DNA of 64,000 nucleotides. Origin: Taudactylus pleione (taxonomy: Eukaryota > Chordata > Amphibia > Anura > Myobatrachidae). The stretch is from the NCBI GenBank assembly GCA_031769625.1, contig JAUIMM010000484.1, positions 5,263,501 to 5,327,500 on the forward strand, in the 5' to 3' direction. Under the pieces are notes generated by a model. That model had not been told where the DNA came from and searched no databases. It saw only the letters and a program-made list of their open reading frames with translations. A program made the translations under genes and the position numbers. Shown piece by piece: positions 13,644 through 24,876 of this stretch. Each line of letters starts with the position of its first letter. Position 1 is the stretch's first letter.

Positions 13644-14311
13644 CATTTGAGGTCATGCGAGTCGTGGCATACGTGCCGCGACAAGTCGCAGCGGCAGCAA
13701 CCGACACATCTGTATCTCTCTTATGTCTTCTGTAAAGTATTCCACATCTTGTGAATTCATGATTTCTTATGCTATTTATCTGTTTCCTTTTTATAGAATG
13801 TATATTTTTCATTCCTTTTCACTAAGATGTAAGAGAAATGTGTAAAAGTGCATCACTGACATGCAAATGGCATAAAGACTGAAGTGTGATATTTCCCTAT
13901 TTACTCTGACACTACTTTCTCCTTTCCCTTCATATATTCTGAGACTTTACTTTATACAAAAGAGAAAATGTCACACATGTATCACCCTCCACATTCCATG
14001 TCTCCTGGAAGTTCATACTGTAGCTGCATTTCCTTTTTTTGTTTTAAGCTTTATATCTTTTCATGATTCCAAGCACTTTCTTGGAGCTTCGCACGCTGAC
14101 CAAACTGTGGCCTTGAGATATTTCTTCAAGGTTTAGAGGTCAACAATATCATTGATCATTGATCTTGCTCACTAAGTTATTTCTGCTGTGAAGTCTGCAT
14201 TTTAATATTATAAGACATTACTTGCAAACTAATAGCCTTATAATAGCTAGTTAAAAAATAAATCCCAGTATTTACAATTATTATTTCCTGTGACACACAT
14301 TATATATAGAG
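13644..14311. other. Remainder of the split repeat, then AT-rich filler
   Basis: The first ~70 bp belong to the older repeat interrupted by the hAT MITE. The rest has no recognised feature. Confidence 0.45.
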
Positions 14312-14822
14312 CAGTGGCAGATTTTACCTAGGGACTTAGAGCCCCCCCCAGTAAAAATCTGCCACCAGCGAGTTCCCAGTGATTGCAGTTGCTTCCCATC
14401 AGAAGCACTATTTGCTAATCACATGCTGGACATGCAGTCTGAGCTGCAATCGACAGATAGTGCTTTCAATGGGAAGTCCCTACCATGTCTGGCCTCCAGC
14501 TCTAACATGCTTCTAGGAGCTGCAGCTAATGCAGTCCCTGGAAGCCGCGGGGGAGAAGGGGAGAGGTTCACATTTGCAAGTTTTCCTGCCAACAGTAATG
14601 GGATTCTAGGGGCTGCCCATGCAGTACCTAGAAGACAGGAGCTTGTGCAAATACACGAGTCTTGAGCTTTTTAGTTTCTTCCCCTATACACCACTGTCTT
14701 CACTGCTGTTTGTGCGCATATGCAAGTCTCTGGGTTTTTTTCTTCTCCTACAAACACGGTGCTGCTCAGGTGAACAGTGCAGCAGCAGCCCCCATCAAGA
14801 CCACAGGTAGGAGCCGCCACTG
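14312..14822. mobile_element. hAT-like non-autonomous element
   Basis: 511 bp starting CAGTGGCAG and ending GCCACTG, so both ends read CAGTGGC inward. Flanking octamers ATATAGAG and ATATTTAG match at 6 of 8, consistent with an aged 8-bp TSD. Beyond the first few bases the ends diverge. The interior is GC-richer than the flanks and non-coding. Confidence 0.65.
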
Positions 14823-15142
14823 ATATTTAGTAGGAATAATTGACATGACTCCTACCTGCTACCCACAAAATGTTACAGACATACTATATCATGTCGCAAT
14901 TATCCCCACTGTTGTGTTTCAATGATAGAAGTAGGATTAAATTTGAACATCACAATGGACATGCTATGTGACAGACACTCAACTGTGCCGTCCATCTAAA
15001 ACTAATGTTCAGCATCTATATATTTTTATATTTGTACCATTTGTTGTGATTACCTTTAGACATTGGGACTAAAGATTAGGGTGCCCATACAGAGTTGAAA
15101 GTACATCCATTTGGGGAGCACATCTATGGTCTTTTGCACTGT
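14823..15142. other. Nothing recognised
   Basis: Short interval between two elements; no motifs or repeats seen. Confidence 0.5.
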
Positions 15143-15710
15143 GGTCCTGATTCAGACTCATTCTCTATATGCGTGTGCTCGCAAGCAGCCCGATGATCTG
15201 CGTACACGCATGCGCACGCTTCATTCTGCACATGTGCGAACTACTCACTGCAATCACATACCACTCACTCACCCTGCAAAGACAGCCCAGTGTAATGAGT
15301 GACAGGAAAGGCCGTTTGTGGGTGGTAACAGGGGCAGTCCAGTAAAAACAGGTGGTTGGCGATGCGAACGCAGGCGTGCCTGAGTGTTTCAACGCCATTT
15401 CAGAGGCGTGCATAATTAACAGGCAGCATCATAGTACACGACACTTGGCTTTTTTTTACACTGAAATGCTCGCAGAGCTTGCGGTAGGGTAAGGTTGGTC
15501 CTTGATGTACCAATGTTATCATACACTTCCTGGAGATGACGTGTGCCAGTGGGCATCTCTACATATGCATACGCAGAGCGATCGCTCGCACAGAGATAGT
15601 GAGTGTGCTTATGCCTTGGCGAGCGATCGCATCCCATGACGTCTATTTGGAAAATTTGCATTCGCTCAGTGTGAGCGTATGCATCTAGCGACCGGGTCTG
15701 AATCAGTCCC
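15143..15710. mobile_element. Harbinger-type MITE
   Basis: 568 bp. Ends GGTCCTGATTCAGAC and, inverted, GGGACTGATTCAGAC; TSD TGT (15140-15142, 15711-15713) in the family's C-NNN-G context. The interior carries CGATCGC and CGCATGCG words typical of the family and has no coding capacity. Confidence 0.85.
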
Positions 15711-15965
15711 TGTGCTTGCTCTGGAAAGAAGCGTATACAAGTATTCGTGATGCAGAGCTGTATGTATTTCAGTTTTATCTCCACTTGCATCAGAGTTGTA
15801 ACGGACCAAACAACAAATAACCAGGCGCTAAACCTCCTAAATAATTTTATCACATCAATTATAAAGCTTAATTGACACTAACCTACTGACTGCTTGCCCT
15901 CCACAGATGGGGGAATACTGGATATCCCCCAAAAATCAGAATATCAGAAGAAAATGAAAAAAATG

Positions 15966-16371
15966 TGTAAGGCGCTAGTCATTTATAGGCGTCTTTTAAT
16001 TGAACCACAGAAAATTACATGACTGTAAATATATGAAAATAAGTAAAAAACTAAATATATGAATGGTAAATAAACAAAATGATGAATAATATAAAAATTT
16101 TAAATTTAAAAAAAATATGTAGTGAAGTGTAGAACTGTAATTAAAAACACATACAGAAATATACAAATACCTAAAAATCAACGTGTACCACATATGAAAG
16201 TGCTACAAAGAAATGTAGGTAAACTTTGTATAAAATCATTCAGTACCACTAAGTGAAATTAGGCGTATAAAATAAAAAAATTCCAATTAGTGGTACTGAA
16301 TGATGTTATACAAAATTGTAATTTTCTGTGGTTCAGTTGAAAGATGCTCTATAAATGACTAGCTCCTTACA
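15966..16371. mobile_element. Foldback MITE with CTAGTCATTTATAG ends
   Basis: About 406 bp. Outer arms (15966-16014 and 16322-16371) pair with few mismatches, starting TGTAAGG. A second nested inverted pair (ATTCAGTACCACTAA near 16237 and its inverse near 16285) lies inside. No clear TSD. Confidence 0.7.
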
Positions 16372-17143
16372 GAGTTGTGACGGGGCATTCTTCTCACGCA
16401 AGCAAAGGTCACTGAAAATAAGTCAGGACAGAAGCATAAATATACCTTTTTTTCACACTTCAATTTTCCACAGAGGGCCTGATTCAGACCCAGACGCAAA
16501 TCTGTGATCGCCCGCAGTACGTACGAGCGGGAATATGTAAAACAATGCGCTCGCACATGTGGCCACTCATAGTTAGGCTGCCGCCCCATATTCACCCAAC
16601 CCCTCCTCTAGCTAGCGAGTGACAGAAATAGCGAGCACTCTACTCATCTTTTGATGATGGTTGCGCTCGCACCAGTAATTTCCGGAAGGAACCCTGTCAT
16701 TTTTCAATTGCCTTGTTCCTCGTTCGGCAAACATACGTTAATCTATTGTTGCCAATCATTACATTAATTTACTTAATTGTTGGTCAAATGTTTTCACTCA
16801 AGGTTTTTTTTTTTATGTCAATAAACTTTATGGTGTTTGTTTTGTTCGCCAGTTTCTCCGCTGAATCCGTACGGATTTTTGGACAAAGATGTTTTTTAGT
16901 TTAGGTCCTAAGAATGTTTGTTTTTATATAATAAATGGTTATTTGTTTGGTCTTAACTTTGCTTATGCACCTAAATGCATCAAGCCAATCATCACTCCCA
17001 ATATATTTTTTTTGGGTTGTTCACATGACTCAAACATTGACCATTAGAATTTTTCCTATGTTATTTGTAAAAGTTCATTAGACAATCAGTATTTTTTGGT
17101 ACCTGTAATAAACAGTTTTGTGCATAAATAAATCATTGCCATC

Positions 17144-18766
17144 ATGAGAGCCAGTGCATTCACATGGCGTGAGTTGCTGGTCCTGACAGAGGTTATGGAC
17201 CAGCGCTTGACCAATAGAGTGCCCCCCATCACCAACCTTATGAAGTGGCTGGTATACACGGAGGTGCATCGTCGTATGCGTTTGTTAGGATATCGCAGGA
17301 CCATCGGCCAACTAGAGCAGCGATAGTCGGAGCTGCGCCACAGGTCACCTGGCCTGCTGGCATTTCTGCGGCTGCGGATCTGTAGCCGTAATTGTATATG
17401 TGAATGGTTTCATGTCTTTGCCAATCTTATTTGCATAATGTACTTTGCTAATGAAAATTAGACTTAATGTGTGTGCAAATGTAAATAAGCCTTAATGCAT
17501 GTGCATGTGTGCAGTATGGCCTTGTTTTTTTTTTAAATGAGACATTGATGTCATTTTGAATGATGTTTTATTTTTGTGCTTTTATTTTTTGGGGGATTAA
17601 AAGTATGTGAATATGTTTTGTTTTTTGTTTCTCAAACTCAAAATTATGTATTAATTAAAACTATGCATCATTTAGGGCAAGAGCGGATACAGAGACGCCG
17701 GAAAAGGCCTGCACGCCCACTATCACCCACTCCATCAATTCCATCCCCTGCCCACTCCTCCCAAATTTCCCCACCCTCCCCTGACCTGGACATCCATATT
17801 ACCTCTCCCTCTCCTGGACCACAATCACAAATTACCCCTCCCTCCCCTGACCAACCATCCCAATTTCCACTCCCTCACCTTTGTCTGCCTCCCAAATTAC
17901 CTCTCTTTCTTCACCCCTGCATTGACCGACGTCCCCCTCTGAGGATGATTCGGCCCACTCTGCCCGGAATCCTCAGGTAATTTTTGTGCCTTTTTTTCAA
18001 GTTATTACAGTAAACGGGCCCTATACGCATACAATGTTGAATCCAGTATTCAAATGTAAGGCCATTCAAAATCAATTACTTTGTTTGGTGGTGGATTATC
18101 CATACTGTTTGGTTTTTCGAGTTTTTACATTTAAAGAATTGGTCACATGGAGGCACTCACAATGTGATATTTTTGTTTTTTTTGCACCATAATTTTGCAT
18201 AAAATATGACCCATTCATTATTTTTTTTTGTGGTTGTGTACATCCAAATTACATTGTTTTAAAATGCTGCATTTTTCTAAATAGATTACTATGAAAATTA
18301 AAGTGACGTTTTTGCATTGTGCATATGACACAGCCCAATACACGACTTGTGTGGCTGGCCATTTTTTAATTTAAAAAAAAACATTGCTAATTGTGTTAGG
18401 CTTAGTACAGGTTCAAAAGAGATTGGTCTACCCACTCTTATCATGAGGTAATGCCTTTTAAATTTCTCTAATTTAATAATATACTGTTATGTAATGTTTT
18501 TTAAAACAGGGATTTTGCAGATTTTTGCCAATACAGGGAAATGGGTAACACAATTGGCTTGGTATGTTAAAATGTTTTCTTTGTTAATCATACTGTCCAT
18601 TTCAAAATATTTTATTGTAATGTTTATTAATAAACAAAATTCTCTTTCAACAGAGCCACGGGTGCGGGATGAAGCCATAGTGGCACAATTGCAAAGGATG
18701 CGAGGCCTTTTAATCCAAATGGTTGTTTGTTTGGACCATGTTATTTCATTGTTGCACCAGCCTTAA
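17144..18766 (+). pseudogene. Myb/SANT-like accessory gene 1 of the Harbinger (decayed)
   Basis: The proposed first exon starts at the ATG at 17144 and encodes a Myb/SANT-like trihelix: FTWRELLVL near the start, then RTIGQLEQR, then a TAG (17324-17326) where the family has a tryptophan codon, followed in frame by SELRHRSPGLLAFLR. A second exon, about 17676-17976 (acceptor TTTAG, donor CAG|GTAATT), is proline/serine-rich with a basic QRRRKR start. A third, about 18656-18766, encodes PRVRDEAIVAQLQRM and a hydrophobic helix, ending with TAA. This architecture (Myb-like domain, low-complexity linker, C-terminal helix) parallels gene 2 at 21.55 kb. The role is inferred: binding transposon ends or carrying the transposase. 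Exon limits are estimates and the reading frame within exon 2 is broken. Confidence 0.5.
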
Positions 18767-19243
18767 TTTTTTTTTTGTTTTGTTTTTGATTGTTTAAAAA
18801 ATAAATTTGTTTTTTGGTAAAAGTCTCATTCACTCCCTCACACATTAGAAACCAAGGGCAAACAATATGTTGGTATGTGCAGACCCCAAACTACAAAGGT
18901 AAGGACAAATTGTTTTTTGTGGCTTGTTAAATTTTGAGTAAAATTAATAATTACACACAAGATTTTTCTTTAATGCACACAACGGAATCAAACAGGTTTA
19001 GTACACACACCAAAATTAACAAAAATCAAGAACTGACTGGAGATGTAGTATGCCAACATGTTGTCCAAAATCAGGCCTAAGTCACATTTGTCCAGGTGTA
19101 ATGTCCAAAATTTGGTCATATTTGTCACAGACGTTTTTTTTCAGGTAGCTGTTATGTGATGGAAAAACACAAAATAAAAAAAAAATAAAGTCAAACATTG
19201 GAAAGTGAAAACACATAAATGTCCTTCTCCTATATGCATTAAA

Positions 19244-20528
19244 TTAACAAAAAAAAAATATATAACCTGAAAAAACACAACACCACATCATCGCGTATGC
19301 CCCCATGTACACTCTCCCACGACTAACCTCAGGGGGGCCATCCTCTGGCAAGGCATCCTCTGGCTGCATTGGGACCCCACTCCTTATGGCGATGTTATGA
19401 AATATCCCACACAGGACCACAATTTTGGAAACCATAGCCGGCAAATACATTAAGTCGCCACCAGAGCAGTGGAGGCATCTAAATCGGCCTTTTAAAAGGC
19501 CAATACAGTGCTCCACCACCAGCCTGGTAGCAGTAAGTGTGGCATTAAATTGACTTTGTGGCCCTGGTGTTGGGACCAAATAAGGAGTGAGCAGCCAGGG
19601 TGTGCAAGGATAAACACTGTCTCCTGTGTGAAAAATAATCCAAAATTAGAAATACATACCAAAAAATCAGTGTAAGGTCATAAAATTATGTGTCCAACTT
19701 ACCCAGAAGCCTTGCATCACCAGCTTGTAGGTTGTTTAATTTGTGCCAAAGTCCTGATTGCCGGATGACAAACGCATCATGTGCAGTGCTGTGGAACTTA
19801 GCATTCAGGGACAGGATCTGGAGGGAGGCATCACATACCACCATTACATTCATAGAGTGAAAATGCTTACGGTTGCTAAAAATAGCCTACAGCACTGCTG
19901 GAGGCTGAAGTGGTATGTGAGTGCCATCCACAACCCCTATGATGTGTGGGAAGCCAGCAATTTCAAAAATGTTTTGCTTAACCACAGCAAGGGACCCCAT
20001 AATCCATGGCATATAAATAAAATGATGGAGGTGCTTAAACATGGCATCCATCACGCATCTCAGGATCCTGAAAAAGGAGGCCTGTGAAATTCCAGTCACT
20101 ACTCCCACTGTGGTCTGGAAGGATCCTGAGGCACAGAAATGTAATACCGACATAAACTGTGTTAGTGGTGGTATTGCTGTTGGATTGTTAATTTGCCTTT
20201 CAAGATCACTCTCTATTAATGAAAGAGTGTCTAGGATAATTTTTGGTGGTAGGCGGTAACGTCTTAACACCACATCATCTGGCATTCCAAAAAGGGTGAC
20301 ACATGTTCGAAATATCTGGGGCCTTGCACGCCTACGAGGCCTACACCTAGGAGGATGTACTGGTTGGTCAGGGTCTGGGACCAGCACCACTATGAGATAA
20401 CCAACATCTATCTGAAATGTTACCCAAAAATTATTTAGCATCAAAATGAAAAAAATTATAAATATACTTATCTTAGCAAAAAACAGGCAGAATCTTACAG
20501 TGTTGGGCAGGGACATCTTCACAAAATC
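19244..20528 (-). pseudogene. HARBI1-like DDE transposase (one nonsense codon)
   Basis: Three spliced exons on the minus strand: 20528-20499 (ATG at 20516-20514, six codons), 20411-19703 and 19623-19244. All junctions have GT/AG ends and the phases agree, giving 368 codons, close to HARBI1's usual ~350. A helix-turn-helix-like stretch (GSFQTTVGVVTGISQASF) precedes the nuclease fold. Catalytic acids are visible: D168 in VVDGTHI, D218 in HDAF, E280 in VVEHCIGLLKGRFR; GDSVYPC is the conserved motif after the last junction. The only in-frame break is a TAG at 19889-19887 (codon 181). A probable non-coding 5' exon lies at about 21390-21309 (donor AAG|GTAGGT). The protein would cut and paste the element together with a Myb-like partner. 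Confidence 0.85.
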
Positions 20529-20670
20529 CTACATGTTTTTTGTAAAAAATAAAAAAAGCAAAAGGGTAGTGAAATTTTTTGAATTATCAAGGAAGGCTAA
20601 GCCCACATCAACACCATTGCATGCACTACACAGATGAGGTTAAGTTATGTTGTCCAGTAAAATCAATAAA

Positions 20671-20985
20671 GTACGCTAGACCTAAAGACATGAGAACGCA
20701 AAAAACAACGCCACAATTCCTATTATCGCATTATAGTACGCTTGACCTAAAGACATAACAATGCAAAAAACAACGCCACATTCCTATTATCGCATTATAG
20801 TACGCTTGACCTAAAGAGATGAGAACGCAAAAGACAACGCCACAATTCCTATTATCGCATTATAGTACGCTTGACCTAAAGACATGAGAATGCAAAAAAC
20901 AATGCCACAATTCCAATTATCGCATTATAGTATGCTTGACCTAATGACATGAGAACGCAAAAAACAACGCTACTTGATTAAGCAA
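20671..20985. repeat. 65-bp tandem array inside the Harbinger
   Basis: Five copies begin at about 20671, 20736, 20800, 20865 and 20930, with period 64-65 and key words GACCTAAAGACATGAG, ACAACGCCAC and TATTATCGCATTATA. It lies in the presumed first intron of the transposase. Confidence 0.9.
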
Positions 20986-21390
20986 AAATTAATGCCAACA
21001 CTTGTTAAAAATATAGGCAACACAAATTAGAAAACATTTGCAAAAAAACATGATTTTAGGTACAACAATCTGCACAGGCTGATTATGAACAAAATATGTA
21101 TAATTTATTAATAACAAAACAAAAAAAATGCCACATCTACTTACAACACCCAAACGAAACAACAAATTCTAAACTGGACAAACAAAAATAGTACCTTCGC
21201 CAATCCAACCACTAAATGAAATCAAAGTTAAAACAATTTTTTTAAACATACCAAATAAACACCATTCTAAAAAACAAAGAAACTAAAAAAAAACACATAT
21301 GTACCTACCTTCAAGAGACCTAACAATACTTTTGTGCCAACAAACTCCGACCTCGACCAAAACCACACCAAACAACCTCAACGCACACTG

Positions 21391-21552
21391 AAAGGCTGAA
21401 ACAAAAGACCCTTAAATAGGCTTCACTTTCCCGCACAAATCAATGAGGCAAAATAGTCACGCACACAGCATGATGCGGGCGCATAATGCACATGGATCTA
21501 TAAATACATCACAACAGGCCAAAATTGGTCTGCTTATAACATTTGAGGAAAA
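21391..21552. promoter_or_regulatory. Putative divergent promoter of transposase and Myb-like gene 2
   Basis: Minus strand: a TATTTAA box (around 21412-21418) lies upstream of the proposed transposase 5' exon. Plus strand: CTATAAATAC (around 21498-21507) lies about 50 bp before the ATG of Myb-like gene 2 (21553). The spacing suits head-to-head transcription from one short region. This is inferred from sequence only. Confidence 0.45.
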
Positions 21553-22771
21553 ATGACCACGGAGGAGCAGAAAAGCCAAAAGACAATACCTCCAAGTAAG
21601 TACACAGAAATGTTTAGCCCATGAATTAAAAATATGCAAAAAATAAAAAGATAATTGTTTTTTTAAGGTGTTGAGGCTGAGAATGAGGAGGCTGCGGGGC
21701 CCAGTACCCAGGGCAGGCAGGCAAAAAAAAAAGACAGCCACAATTCACAAGAAAGGAGATGGAGGTTTTAGTACAAGTGTACATCGATAACTTATCGCTG
21801 ACACACAGAAATATGGGTGCAATACAGAGATGGAAACTTTGGGAGGACATAGCCAGTGCTGTCAATGGAGTGGGCAATTTATACCGGTCAACCAAAGAAG
21901 TCAAAAGGCAGTATGTTAATGCAGTAACCAAGTTTAAATGTACAAATTATATTAAAAATTTCAAAATAAAACACATTTTTATATAAACAGATGGAGCGAC
22001 TTCAAATACCACCTCAAGCAAAAACTGATAGATAGGGCTAGGCATGTAGGTGGGACAGGTGGTGGGCCAACCCCTGTGTCACTTGAGTTGATGGATTTGG
22101 AGGAGCTGGCACAGGGGTGTGTGCAGGACAAGGAGGTGTTTGGCGTGTCCAATATGGACACAGACATGCCAGACTTTGCGGCTCCACTTTTTGCTGCAGG
22201 TAAATATTGTAAAATATTTATATTTTGTTTAAAGACATAAGATTAAAAAATATTTTAAAAAATTTGTTTTTTTACAGGCACAGAAGAGGAAGAGTCTGCT
22301 CCAGAGGTGACATTTGGCCACAGTAGATCTGCTGGCTCCGCAGGGGAGGAACCAATAGATCCACCTGGGGACCTTGAGGCGGCCACTCCAGGGCAACCTC
22401 CATCACAGGCAGTGGTCCTCCTCACAGATCTCAATGAAAAAACTGATAAAAACACAGAGATTCTGATGAGGATGGACGCCAATCTGCTGCAGGTGGCGGA
22501 CACCCTGGAGGAAACTGCTGCGGCCAATGGGAGAATTGCAACAGCCCTGGAGCAGATTCTCCGCCTGCACATGTTGGAGCCACCCTCCATTCCTGTAGTA
22601 CCATCAAGGCCCACCAACTCTGGCACAACATCAGCTATCCCTTCAAATGTGCCTAGCCCTATGCCTAGGCCAGAGGATACACCATCTGGCTCTGGCCAGG
22701 CCAGCCGCAGGACCACAAGGAAAACATCTTGTGGCCAGCAACAACAGGCCAAGTGCCCAAGAATGCATTGA
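21553..22771 (+). pseudogene. Myb/SANT-like accessory gene 2 of the Harbinger
   Basis: Four exons with consensus junctions: 21553-21595, 21668-21910, 21991-22199 and 22278-22771, stop at 22769-22771. Exon 2 holds the first part of a Myb/SANT-like domain (WKLWEDIASAVNGVG, then RSTKEVKR) and exon 3 completes it with WSDFKYHLKQK. Exon 4 encodes an acidic linker, an amphipathic stretch (LTDLNEKTDKNTEILMRM) and a Ser/Pro/basic tail. The coding total is not a multiple of three: exon 2 has a frame break near 21757-21775, just where the domain should begin (RRWRF followed by TAG), so this copy is probably dead or mis-assembled there. By family precedent (Harbinger Myb-like, NAIF1-like), it would bind element ends and import the transposase. 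Confidence 0.75.
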
Positions 22772-23130
22772 CAGTACTGGCTAAATGTCCCATTTTTCAT
22801 GTCTGTGTTTGCCCCATATTTATGCCAAAAAAAACGTCCATCTCCTTTCTTGTTTTATTTTTAATTTTATTGTTTATAGTTTTTTTTTTAAATGGCTTTT
22901 TTACAATAATATTTAAGTTACAATTGTATACAAAACAACAGAAACTGACATGGTTAATAAACTTAATTTCCATAAAAATAGAAAAAAATATAATTGAAAA
23001 ATTTGTCAGAAAATTCATTGACAACTGGGTAAAGGTTACTCTATCAAACATACTTAAAAACATTACAAAGGTAACATTCAAAAAATTAAAAAATATATAG
23101 AACTTTATGAACCAAAAAAAACTTTCCAAC

Positions 23131-23450
23131 ATGTGAACGTAAGTTGACAGGTATGTAAAAAAAAACTACACAACAAGCTAACCAATTATTAGGTGAATGA
23201 ATTTGTGGCATTAAAAAAAACCATGCGATCGTAAGTTAGAAAATACAACAGGTAAATTTAAAATGACATCATAACAAGCTAACCAATTATTAGGTGATTG
23301 GATTTGTGCTTTAACAAAATAAAAAAAAAAAAACATTCCAACATGCGATCGTAAGTTAGAAAATACAACAGGTAAATTTCAAATTACATCATAACAAGCT
23401 AACCAAATATTAGGTGATTGGATTTGTTCCTTTTTAAAAAAAAAAAAAAA
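23131..23450. repeat. Subterminal tandem repeats of the Harbinger
   Basis: Three diverged copies starting at about 23131, 23222 and 23343, each with CGTAAGTT, AACAAGCTAACCAA and TTAGGTGA words. Subterminal repeats in DNA transposons often serve as transposase binding sites; that role is not shown here. Confidence 0.75.
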
Positions 23451-23974
23451 CATTGATTCCCTTAGGTAGCTACGAAGACACTATCGCCTTTGCAAGATCC
23501 AATACCCTACCACAAGCTGAACGAGCAGTCAGAATGGAAACCAGATCACACAGTGACGTATTACTACTTCCGCTCACATTTTCCACTCGCAGCAGATAAT
23601 AAATGTACGCCAAAAAACGGCTTGGCACGCCTGCGTTTTCACATCTCCACCCCCGTCACCACCCATAAATGGACCATTCTGTCAATCAAGTTACACAGGT
23701 CACTTCCTGCTCGCTGTGTATATGAGCGAAGGAAAATTGACCGCAAAGTTATGGCCGCACAGGTGCAATGATACCCGGACGCATGTGTAGTTTAAAAAAA
23801 CGAATGCGTTACGAGCGAACGGCCGCTTGCGTCCGGGACTGAATCAGGCCCAGAGTGTGGTGCACGTGTGATGATGATTGCTATCAAAGTTATCATATAG
23901 CTGGCAGCGATCTAGCTGCCTTTATGAGTACAACTCTGCATGTGGGCAAATATACACATTTGTTTGCTTCATGC

Positions 23975-24360
23975 TCTTCTGTATTATATGGTGGTTACTG
24001 ATGCTCTCTGTATTACATGTTGGTCACTTATGCTCTCTGAATTATATGGCAGTCTCTGATGCTATCTGCATTATATGGTGTCACTGTTGCACTCTGCTTT
24101 ATATGGTTGTCACTGATGTTCTCTAGATTTTATAAAGGTCCCTGTGATGTTCTCTGAATTATATGACAGTCACTTGTGCTCTCTGTATTGCATGTTGGTC
24201 ACTTATACTCTGTATTATATGGCTCAATGTGATGTTCTCTGCATTATATTGTGGTATCTGCAATTATATGTACCATATGGTTATAAAGGTGTTGTTGTCT
24301 GTATTAAATTGTGGTCACTGCAATGCTGTGTATTTTATGGCTTCATTATATGACTGTCAT
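23975..24360. repeat. ~30-bp diverged minisatellite
   Basis: About a dozen loose copies of a unit like TCTGTATTATATGGTGGTCA followed by CTGATGCT. It begins about 120 bp beyond the Harbinger edge. Open frames in it reflect the repeat. Confidence 0.8.
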
Positions 24361-24876
24361 ATTGGCAGAGGCTGGGATTTTAAATGGACTAATATAGAGT
24401 AAATTAGTCCTGATTTTAAAGATGGTTGTCTAATTTTAATATTTTGTTTTGGAAAATTTTCCTATATCTATTAGCAATTTCTCTTGTAGAGAGATGGATT
24501 GTTTAACCACTACAATCAGATGATGAGCGTGATTTGTCATCCGCATATACATTAAAGCTGTAGATGACTCACTGCGTGCATAGCTGCTCCAGAAAAAACT
24601 TGGACTGTGTTTCTCTCAGTTTGTGTCTAGACTATGGGTCGGATTTTGCACGAACATTGCCATCAAGCTCAAATCTTTATGGCTTACCATACACAATCCA
24701 ACAGGCACACTGAGAAAGTGAACTAAGGCCTTGACAGGCTCCTAGAAATGTATATTTTGGCCAATAAGGATTATTTGGTTGACCAATTGCCTTGGGAGTA
24801 GTTTGCACATATCAACTATGTCAATTCTGTGCACAGAATAATATGGTCTAGCTATGACAAAACAGGGTCCAAAATA
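24361..24876. other. Nothing recognised
   Basis: AT-rich sequence before the Tc1 element; no motif or repeat seen. Confidence 0.5.

Larger units (their letters stand above)
16475..23851. mobile_element. 7.4-kb PIF/Harbinger transposon, near-complete
   Basis: 7377 bp bounded by inverted ends that match at about 23 of 25 bases (GGGCCTGATTCAG then CCC and GACGCAA). TSD AGA at 16472-16474 and 23852-23854, again as C-AGA-G. Inside, in order: Myb/SANT-like gene 1 (+, 17.1-18.8 kb), HARBI1-like transposase (-, 19.2-20.5 kb), a 65-bp tandem array, a putative divergent promoter, Myb/SANT-like gene 2 (+, 21.55-22.77 kb) and a second tandem array. Harbingers normally encode a DDE nuclease plus one Myb-like partner needed for nuclear import and end binding; a second Myb-like gene is unexpected. 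Its ends match the short MITEs in this window, so it is their probable source of transposition proteins. One nonsense codon in the transposase and a frame disturbance in gene 2 make this copy probably inactive. Confidence 0.85.

Noticed and set aside
19070..19095. Possible internal TIR (AATCAGGCCTA) inside the Harbinger
   Set aside because: Only a partial match, with no partner end and no TSD. Kept in mind as a way the element could prove composite.
22255..22800. Long open frame on the minus strand
   Set aside because: It is the antisense of exon 4 of the Myb-like gene and has no domain of its own.
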